Below, one piece after another: positions 54,601 to 64,000 of a DNA stretch of 64,000 nt. The stretch spans positions 1 through 64,000 of the forward strand of contig MU119206.1 of assembly GCA_014904845.1 (NCBI GenBank). Direction: 5' to 3'. The notes beneath the pieces are model-generated. The model did not search any database. It had not been told where the DNA came from and saw only the letters and a list, made by a program, of their open reading frames with translations. How positions within the stretch are numbered: the first letter of the stretch is position 1; each line of letters starts with the position of its first letter. Origin of the DNA: Acephala macrosclerotiorum (Eukaryota > Ascomycota > Leotiomycetes > Helotiales > Mollisiaceae). A program made the translations under genes and the position numbers.

Positions 54601-56899
54601 ACCTGTTGGTCCTGCAATGATGTTCAACTTGCCAATTTCGAATTTAATGTCCATATCCATGAGACGGAAGGCAGATGAGATGTCGTCTTTGGTTGCTTCC
54701 TTGCCACCCCATGAAAATGTTGCGTTCTTGAAACCGATCATTTGATTTCCTTCCTCGTCAAGATTGTCATGGCGTAATTGTTCATACTTTTCTGTTTCCT
54801 CTTCATTCAAAAATTCTTCGACCCTGTCTACTGAGACCTTGGAGTCTTGAACGTGAGCAATCATATCACCAAGCTGGTCCAACGGAACTCGAAGAATGGT
54901 GAAAAGAGAGATAGCCGTGAATGCGACCGATGGATAGAGGGGCTTCTGCTCAATGAGAGTATATACGAGGAATGAGAAGAAGGTAATGACGACTGGCACC
55001 GTATTCCAGACTGCTACAGCGAATGCCCAGATGATGTATTTGCCCCGAAGTGCTTTCAGCTCTGCAGCACGCTTCTCGTTGACAATGCCACTAAAACGAT
55101 GTTCCCAGGCAAAAAATTTGATGATACGAATATTCTGTAGAACCTCGTTTGTCGTATGAATGCGCTTGTCTGTAGCTGCCATGATCTTCTTCTGGGCACT
55201 GCCGAAGCCTCGAGCGAAGGCAATGTTGATAGGGAGGAGAATCGCCATCACGATAAGTCCAGGAATACTGCTATAGCCCAAGATTTTGTAAAGGAGGTAA
55301 ATCGCTACAATGAGTTGGGTCGGAGCTGCTGCTAGAAGGAAATGCAGATACGCAGTGATCTCGCTGACTTTGAACGAGTCGACTGACATCAAATTGATGA
55401 TTGTGCCAGTGTTGACTTGCTCATCACCACCCTTTGAAGTCGGGTCTGCATCTTCTTCGGCAGTCTCCCCGTTCTGGTTGGATTTCTTGTCGTCATCTTT
55501 CTTCCCTCCCAGGCCCAGCAACTTCTTCCATTTGCTGGGCTGTGCTGCATCTGCCTTGTCCTTCTTGTCACCAAGTACAGTATCTGCGCCGGCTGCAGCT
55601 TTCCTCCGAAGTGCCTTGGCATAGATTTCTCCGATGATGATCGCTCTCAATCTGATGCAAATCTTTCGTCCAATCCAAAGAGCTTGCCCATTTGCTAGCG
55701 AACGAAGGACGTCCGTGAATGACAAAAGAATAACGTAAAGCCAAATTACATTTCTTGGAGCAGTTTCGGGATCCTCGATATACTCAAGAATTGCCTTCAG
55801 CAGAAGAGTCGGAGCGAACGTGAAGAGACCAGAGAATACCGCATAAGAGCATTGAAGGATGAGTGTCCCCTTAAAGTAGCGCAACAGATGCCATGTCAAC
55901 GCAGTAGTCTTTTTCAGCTGCCTGTAATCTGCCAAAATAGCGGCTGCCTTGTCTCTTGGGACCAAGTTCCACACCTCAGAGATCTCGAAAGTCTTCTTGT
56001 ATCCTTGCCACACAATAGCATCGACCCATCCGAATGTGGCAAGCGAGAAGAGACTGGCAAGAGGTTCTCTAGAAGGTTCGATGTCGTTCTCCCACTCTAA
56101 CACTACCGCTTTGTTTCCCTTTCGTGTTGTTATAGCGATTCCGAAGAGGAGGGAGGTAAGAGCGAATTCAGAGAAGATGAGAGCTTGCGCTGTTCTGGAG
56201 CGAGGGTGTATAATGGCAGACCGGAATATCACAATGGAGAACATCCACAGCAGAGCATATAACGATGCTGTATGGTTCCACGCCCGTGGTATCCTCCAAC
56301 TTGTCCTTGATAATGTCAGTCGCGCTGTCGCCAGTATTAATATGTAGGTCCAGGTAATAATTCCCGCCACTGTTGCGAATGTGCCATTGGGACCGTATGC
56401 TCGCAGAACCAGAGCTGCCACGTTAATGGCATCAACTCCTATGATCGCCAGAAGTTCAACAACCAGTATCGTGTATTGGCCCCGAGGGGCAACCACTGCT
56501 GCGACGGAGCCTTTCGTTGCAGTCTTCGTCAATGCCAATCGCCCCCCACCTATGGTCAAGCCCTCATCATCCTCTTCCCCTGCAGTTATGGAACCGTCGA
56601 TGTCTTCAGGTAGACTCTGGTAGGCCGGACCATCGCGGGTCGTAGAAGCATCGTATCCATTCGAAGTCGATTGGTGCTTCGGTTTTCGTTTTAACTTACC
56701 GTTCCGCAGGAGGGTTTGTGATAAAAGCAGTAGGAACGAGAGGCCGACCACAGTTAATGGAAAAAGAACTTTTAGGAAACTAGTCGGTGTCAGCCAGTCA
56801 TCTCTAGATCATCGAGGCAGATGCAATGTCTTACTCTCTCTGCACACAATTCGTTACATCATCGACCCGCCATATTGGACCAGGACAATTGCCCAACAT
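51673..56899 (-). CDS. ABCC (MRP-type) full ABC transporter
   Basis: Exons 56835-56899, 53714-56779 and 51673-53662 give 1706 residues. The short first exon begins MLGNCPGPIWRVDDVTN, a luminal N-terminus before the TMD0-like helices that ABCC proteins carry. TMD1 contains a long charged insert (~residues 410-470: LGDKKDKADAAQPSKWKKLL, then DDDKKSNQNGE). NBD1: Walker A GPTGSGKTSLL (~750), LSGGQKQRISLARALY (~855), Walker B VLLDDCLSAVD with Asp in the catalytic-Glu position, the usual ABCC asymmetry. A Ser/Arg-rich linker precedes TMD2. NBD2: GRTGAGKSSLALALF (~1445), LSQGQRQLLCLARAM (~1585), VLMMDEATASIDYNTD, with a Thr/Pro/Ser-rich insert before the signature. Expected role: export or vacuolar sequestration of conjugates and drugs (Ycf1/Bpt1/Yor1 relatives). 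Intact. Confidence 0.92.
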
Positions 56900-57613
56900 C
56901 TTCCCGCACTTGAGAAACCAGAGAGAGTAGGGTGATTGAGGAAGAGACTGCTGCGGAGTCTGGAGCTGCGACGTCTGGCCTCGCGCAGGATCACTTCAGA
57001 TTGGCAAAAGGAATAAACAAAGTCGAAGGTATTTTTACTGCTGCCAACCCATGAGATAAAGTATGACAAGCTTGCTCCATTGGCTCAATTGCACTAGACA
57101 AGGTTATGTATGCATGGGTGAGCATTGACTAGCATGGCAGAATAATCGCGGTGCAACAACCCCACCTTCGTCTACGTCTGCGTTTATTTTATATTACTGG
57201 GAAGCCACGTTCCTGTGCAACGCAGTAGAGCACGAGTCTTTCCTATCTGTTGTATTGAACGGAGGAGCGTGGGGCATTGAGAGTCACTGGGTTTCCCGAG
57301 GGAAAGAGTGAACAATGCGGTCTTGGTAAGTGAGGTTCGTCGTCATCGACCATTCGAGATACCTATCTACGCTATCGATATTACGACTCTCCACCATATC
57401 TTCCTTCACCCACCTTGTCTGACATACAGTATTACAATCCATCCGGAATATCGTTTTCGTCCCCACGTAGACTTTCTGCAGCCATTCGTTCAACGCATAC
57501 CTAGCACAGCCTTTGTAGGAACTAGAGTCATTCACTTTCCCACCACATCCAGATATTACGCACGGATTTTGGAGTCATAGCTTGCACACCACTCTCGATT
57601 GCATCCCTGCTCA
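56900..57613. other. Divergent upstream region
   Basis: 714 bp between the ABC transporter start (minus) and the next plus-strand frame. Open frames at 57308-57580 and 57284-57535 have no motif. Confidence 0.4.
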
Positions 57614-59085
57614 ATGTCCCAATTATGGAAGGAGATTTGTCGAAGAAAAGCGTCCGTGTTACGAGCCCAAGATATGAACCAGTCAGCACCCGAGATACGC
57701 AACGGTCGAGATGCAGCCACAACCTTACCCGTACGCCGAAAGAGTCAACCTCAGGACCACAAGCACGAGCACCATGAGGTCCGCGGGCACAACAAGTATG
57801 CTGTGCAACCACCTACAGACGATGATCGTATCTTGTACCAGTACCATAACTCCGATACCAAGACCAGCTCAGAAGCAGCCAATGAAGAGCATACCATTCC
57901 AGATCACTATGTCCCACGGAACCTAGGATTTTCCAATGAGACCGAAATCGAGAGCGTGGGCCTGACATCTGATCTTGACATTGAGAATCCCTTCCAAAAT
58001 TTAACTAACGATATCCATCGTCGGATAAGAGAACGTCATGATATCGAAGACGCCTACAGCGCTATTCTGCTTATCAGGCCGGAATGCAAAGATGTCTTCG
58101 AACAAGATTTACAATCGTTACACAATTTCGTCCATACCAATGTCCCTCATCCGCTGGAATATTATTCCGCTCGCAGGTCCCTCGCACCCAATGGAACATT
58201 AAATTGGAGCCCAATGAGTATGTTCATACACACATTTTGCCGGCAGCAGGGTCTATTTCGACCTTGGACAATCAGAACGCCGGGTGGAAGGTTGGCCCTT
58301 GTGCCACGGGGCAAGACTTGGGCCGACAGGTATACCAAGGAAACCGGGAGCAGCCTCAAAAGCCTCAAAAGCCCAAGAGCAAAACGTCCCGGGTCAGGAG
58401 AGACAAACAACGTTATCTGGTTGAGGTGGACTGCAATATACATGGCCAGAACCTACGCCTTATGGTTCTCCAGAAGTTCGTGGTGGCAAGGAGACATTGG
58501 AGCAGCAACATTTGACGGCGCCGCCATCTCAGATTGAGTACATTTTCTCAACGACTTACTGACCGACGAGCCTGGGGACGATCAGATAAACGAGAGTCAA
58601 GCGTACTCCTTATTAAAACTCGTGCTCAACGAGGCAAGGGCCAACTCGAATTCCAAGCTCTTCGATGTCCCGATGCTAAAGTCTCCAGTGATGGCATGTT
58701 TCCTAAAAAGGATACTAGACTACCAGAAGCCAGAAAAGCTAATATCTCACGGTGCTCTTACCCTTGCGCTCACGAGAATCTTGGTAGTAATCGAGAATAA
58801 ATGCAAAGGGCCTTTTGGAACCCTTTCTGAAAGCAGGGTCTGGTTCGACATCGACACATTCCGAGGGGGCTATATTGACCAGAATGGAAAAAGACGCAAC
58901 CGGGACGGGACTCTGTTCAAGTTCGACCAGAACGAGGAGAAACATGCAAAGAAGAGAGAAGCAGGCCAGAAGCCACATTCTCAAGAAGTCAGACAACCTC
59001 TCCAGCAGAACGAGAAGAGAACTGGGAGGAAGAAGAGGAAGATAGTTGCAAGCAAGAAGCAACATCCTCGACGAGTCAAACATCA

Positions 59086-59098
59086 CCCCCCCCCCCCC
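59086..59098 (+). repeat. Poly-C tract (13 C)
   Basis: A mononucleotide run inside a coding-like region. The protein-like frame changes by one base across it, so slippage or a base-call error may have altered the frame. Confidence 0.8.
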
Positions 59099-59261
59099 AA
59101 AGTCAAGTGTTCCAAGCAACACCAAGGAGGCTTCTCAACTACTTCAACATCCAGCATCACGATCAAGTTCCCGTTCCCAAATAGACGATTATTTTCTCTT
59201 CCAGGAAACAAGTATCCCGAACCCCGAAGATGAATTCCCTAGACGTTTTATTCTCTCGCGT

Positions 59262-59366
59262 TGCTATACTACCCCTGATCAGGCTCTCGCTATAATTGAA
59301 GCCCCTGAACCATTCTGTCTCTCTTTTTGCGATACTACGCCTTATCAGGTTCTTGCTATACTAGAT
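59262..59366 (+). repeat. In-frame degenerate repeat pair
   Basis: Two 39-nt copies, 59262-59300 and 59328-59366, start 66 nt (22 codons) apart and agree at about 31 of 39 positions. In the same frame they read CYTTPDQALAIIE and CDTTPYQVLAILD at the extreme C-terminus of the preceding hypothetical protein. Confidence 0.6.
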
Positions 59367-59372
59367 TCGTAG

Positions 59373-59953
59373 AGCACACTCACTAATCCCGGCACTAACG
59401 TTGACACTTTCTGTATAGATTATCATTCCCAAGCACCGACACTTTAAGTATAGATAGGTGGATCATTGTTGGAAAGACTCTCGCATTCGAGGTTGAGTAT
59501 GGATACAGGGACAGTACACAGCACAACTTCCTCATTTTCAGGCATAGCGTAGCATACATAGCAGACAATGAAAACAGCGTTCCTTTCCCCACGATGATTG
59601 AAGCGAAACAGACACCCAACCTCGCAATGCACATAACACAAGACTAAAAGAACTTTTCTGTGTAATTTTGTAGATTCAATTGCACTCAATCTGCTAAACC
59701 TAGCAGATCTTGTTCAGGCTTTTCTTTTTACAAGTTCTTTTCACAGATCCCTTCCTCCCTCCTTCCATGCATTTCCCTCCATTCCACCGTTTTATGCATA
59801 ATACACATTCCCCTTTCTTCCGTCACCTTGAATGTCCCCTTCCATAACAACTTCCTTTATTTTTATGTAGCCAAGCTGATCCTTGTGACAATTCGAATAT
59901 GAAGCAATGAAAGATGAAGGATTTTCGTTTGTGGAGAGAGAGAGAGAGGTAAT
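59373..59953. other. Convergent spacer and SEC61 3' flank
   Basis: Two small overlapping minus-strand frames (59395-59689) have no motif. A GA microsatellite (about 59934-59948) and T/C-rich tracts adjoin the SEC61 stop. No gene is recognised. Confidence 0.4.
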
Positions 59954-61552
59954 TTAACCCATTACCATACCCTTCAAACCCATGTCGCCTTCTTTGGCCG
60001 CGATTTCGAAGTAGCCGTAGATGATGCTGCAGCGAAAATATTAGCCATCTGCTAATTTCATATTGTGAAAGAAAAGAAAAGGGAATGAGAAACTTACGTG
60101 ACAGCCAACAAGATCCCAGTGCCAGATCCCAGCGCACCCAAAAGATCGCTAGTAATGGACAGCGCACCAATGCACGCACCACCAAAAGCAGCAGCAGTAG
60201 GAATGATACGCTTCAACTCCTTATACATGCTCTGTTCTCTGTGGCCCGCCATAACAAGACCTTGATCCTTAAGCTGCTTTGCGACATCTCTTGGGCTAGA
60301 ACCAGAAACTTCAATCCAGGTCTTGGAGAAGACGGCGCAGGCAACAAGCATGTAGATGATGTAGATGGCGGTATGAATTGGGTCGAGAAGAGCTTCGGTG
60401 AAGTTCAATGGAGGCGACATGTAGTATGCAAGACCAGAGACAGCGAAGAGTTGCGCTGATCCCTCCTTAGGCTCCCAGACACCGAAGAGTTGGACGAGGA
60501 GGTTCTCGGAGAAACGGGAGTAGAGCATTTGACTGATCAGGAAGACGTTGGAGGACAGGGCAGATTGTAACATGATAGGCATGTTGGAGGTGTAGAAGAG
60601 ACGGATGGGGTATGAACCACGGGCTCCACGTTGGCGGGAGGACTTGACTGGGATCTCGACGCGGAAACCTTGGAGATAGATGACGGCGGCGAAGACGACG
60701 AGGGTGGCGAGGAGGTTCATGATGTTGGGGAGGTTTTGTCTATAGAATGCTTCTTGGAGAGCACGTTGCTTGTTTGGCCATGTGAGGAGCAAGTGGAAGA
60801 GCGCGATGACTGCTCCCTCGAACTCGGGTCCACGGCCGGTGTTGATGGTAGTTGGTGAGAAAGCCTTCCAGACGATAGACTCGCAGATGTTGGTGGCAAT
60901 GAAGAGAGAGATACCGCTTCCAAGACCGTATCCCTTCTGGAGAAGCTCGTCAAGGAGAATGACAATCAAACCAGCAACAACCAATTGGAGGATGAGAAGG
61001 AAGACGACACCGGCACCGAGATCAGATGGTTGACCGTAGAGACCAGTGAACACGAAAACGGTAGCTTGTCCCATGGACAAAATGATGGCGAAAAGCTTCT
61101 GCGCAGTCTGGTAGAGCTCGCGATCCGACTTCAAGTCAAGGTTGACATCGATCAAATGTGTGCCAGCCAAAAGCTGGAAGACCATTCCCGAGGAGATGAT
61201 TGGAGTAATACCCAACTCCATCAGTGTACCTCTGTTACTCGCCAACATCATTCGCAGCCAGTATAGAGGATCCGAGGTATCTGAGGACACAATGCCGTAT
61301 AATGGCATTTGACTCATGACCAAGAAGATCAATAATGTCAAGCCCGTCCACATCAGCTTCTGGTTGAAAGGGACCTTCGTTTCTGGTTGCTGCACCTCAG
61401 GGAGGATAGGCGTGAAGGGTTTGATGAGATCGAGGAATCGAACTGCATGCAGCGACCACGCGCAGAGTCAGCCATCCTGTTCCTTTGACTTACAATTGCA
61501 TCATGAAGCTCTGGATGCGGAGGTGGAAAGGGGAGAACTCACGGCCACTCAT
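59954..61552 (-). CDS. SEC61: Sec61 translocon alpha subunit
   Basis: Exons 61543-61552 (only 10 nt: ATG AGT GGC C), 60098-61442 and 59954-60026 give 475 residues (yeast Sec61: 480). Splicing yields [20 protein letters not shown], the canonical family start, which no unspliced frame provides. The ten-helix SecY/Sec61 core follows: [20 protein letters not shown] (TM1), the plug and [19 protein letters not shown] (TM2), [40 protein letters not shown] (the ribosome-contacting loop 6/7), [20 protein letters not shown] and [20 protein letters not shown] (loop 8/9). The last exon ends [15 protein letters not shown]. It is the ER protein-conducting channel with Sbh1/Sss1 and is essential. Intron 1 is 100 nt, the third exon adds 73 nt. 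Intact. Confidence 0.95.
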
Positions 61553-63874
61553 CCTGGCGGTATTAATCAGTAAAACCTCACAGACGTGGAAGAAGAGAAG
61601 AAGATGCTAAAGGAGCGACGGTGAAAAGGCACGTCGACTCCGTCTTATGGGTTTGGCGCGTGGTGATGTGTTCGAAAGGAAATATCGAACAGATCTCAAA
61701 GATGCGTGTTCAGAGCTCCCCAAATTTACGAAGCGACGAGCTGAAATCGCAGATGTGGCCTTCTGACTAAGTCCACGTGACCCTGTCCGTATTAAAGATG
61801 AGGCTAACGACCCTTGTTGCAGCCCCTGGACTTTATCTGTGACGTTGTCAAGATCCTATGAAAAGGAGAGGAAAAACCAAAGTCCGTCAAGAGCAGTCTG
61901 TCAAGAGGAGAAGAATCAGATTCTGATGACTTCATCTTCAAAAAGAAGCGGAGTTGTGGTAAGCTACTTTCGGGCCCAAAAAGTATTAGAAAGGGGAAGT
62001 TTCTATTGTGGACTTTCGAGTTCCTTCTGCACGCGACAGTGCATACCCCAGAAAGTCTCATATGGCCGACGGGAAAGACACGTCTCTCATCCCCTATTAT
62101 TATCGATTTTTTATCATCGAATCTTTTGTTTAGAATAGCCAGCAGGTAGACAGTCTGCATAATATTTGCGATCTGCTTAGTACCATGCATCACGATCTCT
62201 TAAGTTCATCCAAGTCTTCGATAAGCTTGTTCAGCCTGAGATCTAATGCCGAACCATTAGCTAGCCTAGCTTACGTTCTAGTAGAATTCCACGTTTTTCA
62301 TGTCAAGCTGTAAGATCGATGGCTCTCTTGCGAATGGTGTTTATCACGTCGTCTGGTCTCAGGATGGTGTTTATTTGTCGCAAATGCGAGCGAAGTACTT
62401 TTGATCTAGTGATCTGCCCAGTCTGTCCAGCTTTCCGAATATGTAGTGTGCAATCAGCATGTCTCGAACCCGCCAAGGCCGATTCTGCTCGTGGTGCTTT
62501 TCATTTCAATTTAGGGGCGCGGCTCTTTCTACTAGCCTTTCTCGCCTTGTTGAGGGTTTGTCTCTGTTAAAGAAGCCTATTTTTATTTTGGAAGTCAGTT
62601 GGTTTTATCACGTCCTAAGATTGCAATGTGAATTGCGACGATGTTATCGTCATAATCAACCAGGCAGATTTCAAAGACGACTCGTAGGGATATGGCACTC
62701 TGTTCCTCTTCAACGTAAGCCCCTTCCACCGTCTAAAGCAGAAACTAATCGGTCTAAAGACTCGATCTATTCTGTGGAATCACTAGCCGGCTTTCTATCC
62801 ATCGCCAGCAGGCTGCAACTAGATTGAGTAGCAGATTGGACTCGGGCGACAGGTCTTTTGCTTAGCAGCCACAATCTCATCTACGAAGGAGCACCCTCGG
62901 AATTATCAAGAGGAGCAAGAGTAGGGATAGATTTTAGGTTGCTATTAGTGAGCTACTTGCGTTGAGTTGTGGATAATGCTACTTCTCAGACCGCAAGAAT
63001 GAGTGGCGGCAGGCTGTGAAAATTTGGAGTGATGTATCCTAGGGGCAAAAACATACAGAGATGGTCGAGGTTCAGGCTGGCGGCCGCTCAAATGGTATCA
63101 TGTTGAGCATACATGTGGTGCGAATTTATGAATTTCCTGTTCTTGTGCCAAAAGAACATAGTTCAGCCATAGAGGTCCTATTCTTTCACGGATGTTTTAG
63201 AAAAAGGGTAAAAGGGGCAGTTTGCCGAGCCAGTGATGTCACACCACCTGACTCGTTTGTCTCTTCTTCCAGCGAAATCGTAACATGCAGTTACCAACTT
63301 TCGACTCGAATGCAGCAACATTCAACAAAGTCAAAGTCCACCTCTTGGCATTCTTCAAGAGAAGTGGCGAAACCACGTTATCAACGATACTTCCTCCTGG
63401 TTAGCTTCTATTTTTATTTTTAAAGCTAGAGCGATTGGTGCCGGATCCGCAAGTCTCTTCCGAAAGCTGTTCTAGATCGCACTTGTCGATTAGAACGCGT
63501 CAGAACCGAATTCCGTAGCCCAAAATCTTGACCTGTCTAAAACAACTCGACATCGCGAACACATAAATAATTGTCTGAGTTTATGATCTCGTGCTGTATC
63601 ACCACATCCGCATGTGCATGTAGCCAACCGAGACGCACTCGACCGGGAGGCGTTACAGGGGACTCAAGGAGAATTCTCGAACGGTTGCCGGGATACGGCG
63701 CGGTACGACGACAAAGTCCACAATTTACACGCAAGCATGTCACAAAATCAACATGCAAGTCGACACTCGAGTTCGAGCACACAATCACAGTACCACCACT
63801 TTCGTCCCAACTCCAACCAATTTTTTCTGCGAGATCATGACGATTCAAAACTACCCTCTATCAACACGATTTTG
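61553..63874. other. Long gene-poor interval
   Basis: About 2.3 kb without a convincing gene. The first ~200 bp are the SEC61 promoter. A plus-strand frame at 62319-62570 contains a CxxC...CxxC pattern (CRKCERSTFDLVICPVCPAF) but no family match is apparent. Other frames (63061-63423, 63571-63840) look random. Confidence 0.4.
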
Positions 63875-64000
63875 ATGCGAGCGAAGAGAAGAATGCGCTC
63901 ACGTCAATTCTTGGTGCTATTTGCCCTTCTTATATTCGCTAGTTTCTCGATATTCTATCTGCGAACCCCTCCTTTGCCACCAGGCACAGACGAATTCAAT
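63875..64000 (+). CDS. Type II membrane protein, N-terminal part (runs off the window)
   Basis: The ATG at 63875 opens a frame that is still open at the right edge (42 codons). It starts with a basic cytosolic tail MRAKRRMRSRQ, then a single hydrophobic signal-anchor FLVLFALLIFASFSIFYL, then a Pro-rich stem RTPPLPPGTDEFN. This layout is typical of Golgi type II glycosyltransferases or other secretory-pathway membrane enzymes. The family cannot be read from this fragment. Confidence 0.55.
   Translation, partial: MRAKRRMRSRQFLVLFALLIFASFSIFYLRTPPLPPGTDEFN

Larger units (their letters stand above)
57614..59372 (+). pseudogene. Hypothetical protein with an in-frame stop and a C13-tract frameshift
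   Basis: From MSQLWKEICRRKASVLRAQD (ATG 57614) one frame is open for about 307 codons to a TGA at 58535-58537, and the same frame then resumes as VHFLNDLLTDEPGDDQINES and YSLLKLVLNEARANSNSKLF for a further 230 codons. After a run of 13 C (59086-59098) the protein-like reading moves by one base into SNTKEASQLLQHPASRSSSR and SQIDDYFLFQETSIPNPEDE, with a stop at 59370-59372. The middle (KPHSQEVRQPLQQNEKRTGR, KKRKIVASKK) is basic, possibly nuclear. The TGA could instead lie in an intron ending CTCAG at 58533, but I found no donor that clearly keeps the frame. No domain is recognised. Functional status is uncertain. Confidence 0.45.

Noticed and set aside
58084..58515. Alternative 143-codon frame overlapping the hypothetical gene at 57.6-59.4 kb
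   Set aside because: The main frame is longer, starts upstream and resumes after the TGA; the alternative has no continuation.
62319..62570. Zinc-finger-like CxxC...CxxC ORF
   Set aside because: Only four Cys in an 83-codon frame, with hydrophobic flanks and a nearby short direct repeat (ATGGTGTTTAT); no family recognised.
1..64000. CRISPR arrays, prophage or bacterial operons
   Set aside because: No regularly spaced repeats were seen, and gene structure is clearly eukaryotic with spliceosomal introns.

Overview
The window is nuclear DNA of a filamentous ascomycete (Pezizomycotina; Leotiomycetes is my guess, from protein flavour only). The reasons are many short GT..AG introns, mostly 45-60 nt with CTAAC/CTGAC-like branch sites; monocistronic genes on both strands, often in divergent pairs with 180-480 bp between starts; and fungal families such as Pet100, Cwc21, Laa1, Ecm16, Cdc123, Sec61, GH3-GNAT and GH27. 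I saw no convincing tRNA, rRNA, CRISPR or intact transposon.

Layout. 0-10 kb: a frameshifted unknown ORF, a decayed Atg22-like transporter, an intact GH3 beta-N-acetylhexosaminidase fused to two GNAT modules, a decayed J-domain gene and a damaged rhodopsin-domain membrane protein. 10-24.7 kb: a conserved block with an MFS transporter, CDC123, CWC21, an enoyl-CoA hydratase/isomerase, PET100, a TACO1/YebC homologue and the 6-kb LAA1/HEATR5-like gene. 24.8-28.1 kb: two adjacent pseudogenes, a secreted GH5 cellulase and a conserved hypothetical. 28.5-33.5 kb: a divergent NCS1 permease / 2OG-Fe(II) oxygenase pair, then proteasome chaperone PAC3 divergent from ECM16. 37.5-50.2 kb: accessory metabolism (SDR, NAD(P)-binding protein, GH27 alpha-galactosidase, alpha/beta hydrolase, dimeric-barrel protein), with a broken secreted-protein gene and long gene-poor stretches. 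51.7-61.6 kb: a large ABCC transporter, a hypothetical gene interrupted by a stop and a C13 tract, and SEC61. The last 2.3 kb is gene-poor except for the start of a type II membrane protein at the right edge.

The strongest pattern is that intact core genes alternate with decayed accessory genes. Several premature stops in the decayed genes are CAG/CAA->TAG/TAA or TGG->TAG changes in inferred ancestral codons, as expected of repeat-induced point mutation (RIP, CpA->TpA on either strand). I found no clear previously undescribed system. The items most worth a second look are the RIP-like decay, the GH3-GNAT-GNAT protein, the RDEL-terminated alpha-galactosidase, the poly-C frameshift gene and the permease/oxygenase pair. 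Exon boundaries were read by eye from splice motifs, frame and family knowledge; none was tested by RNA or alignment.
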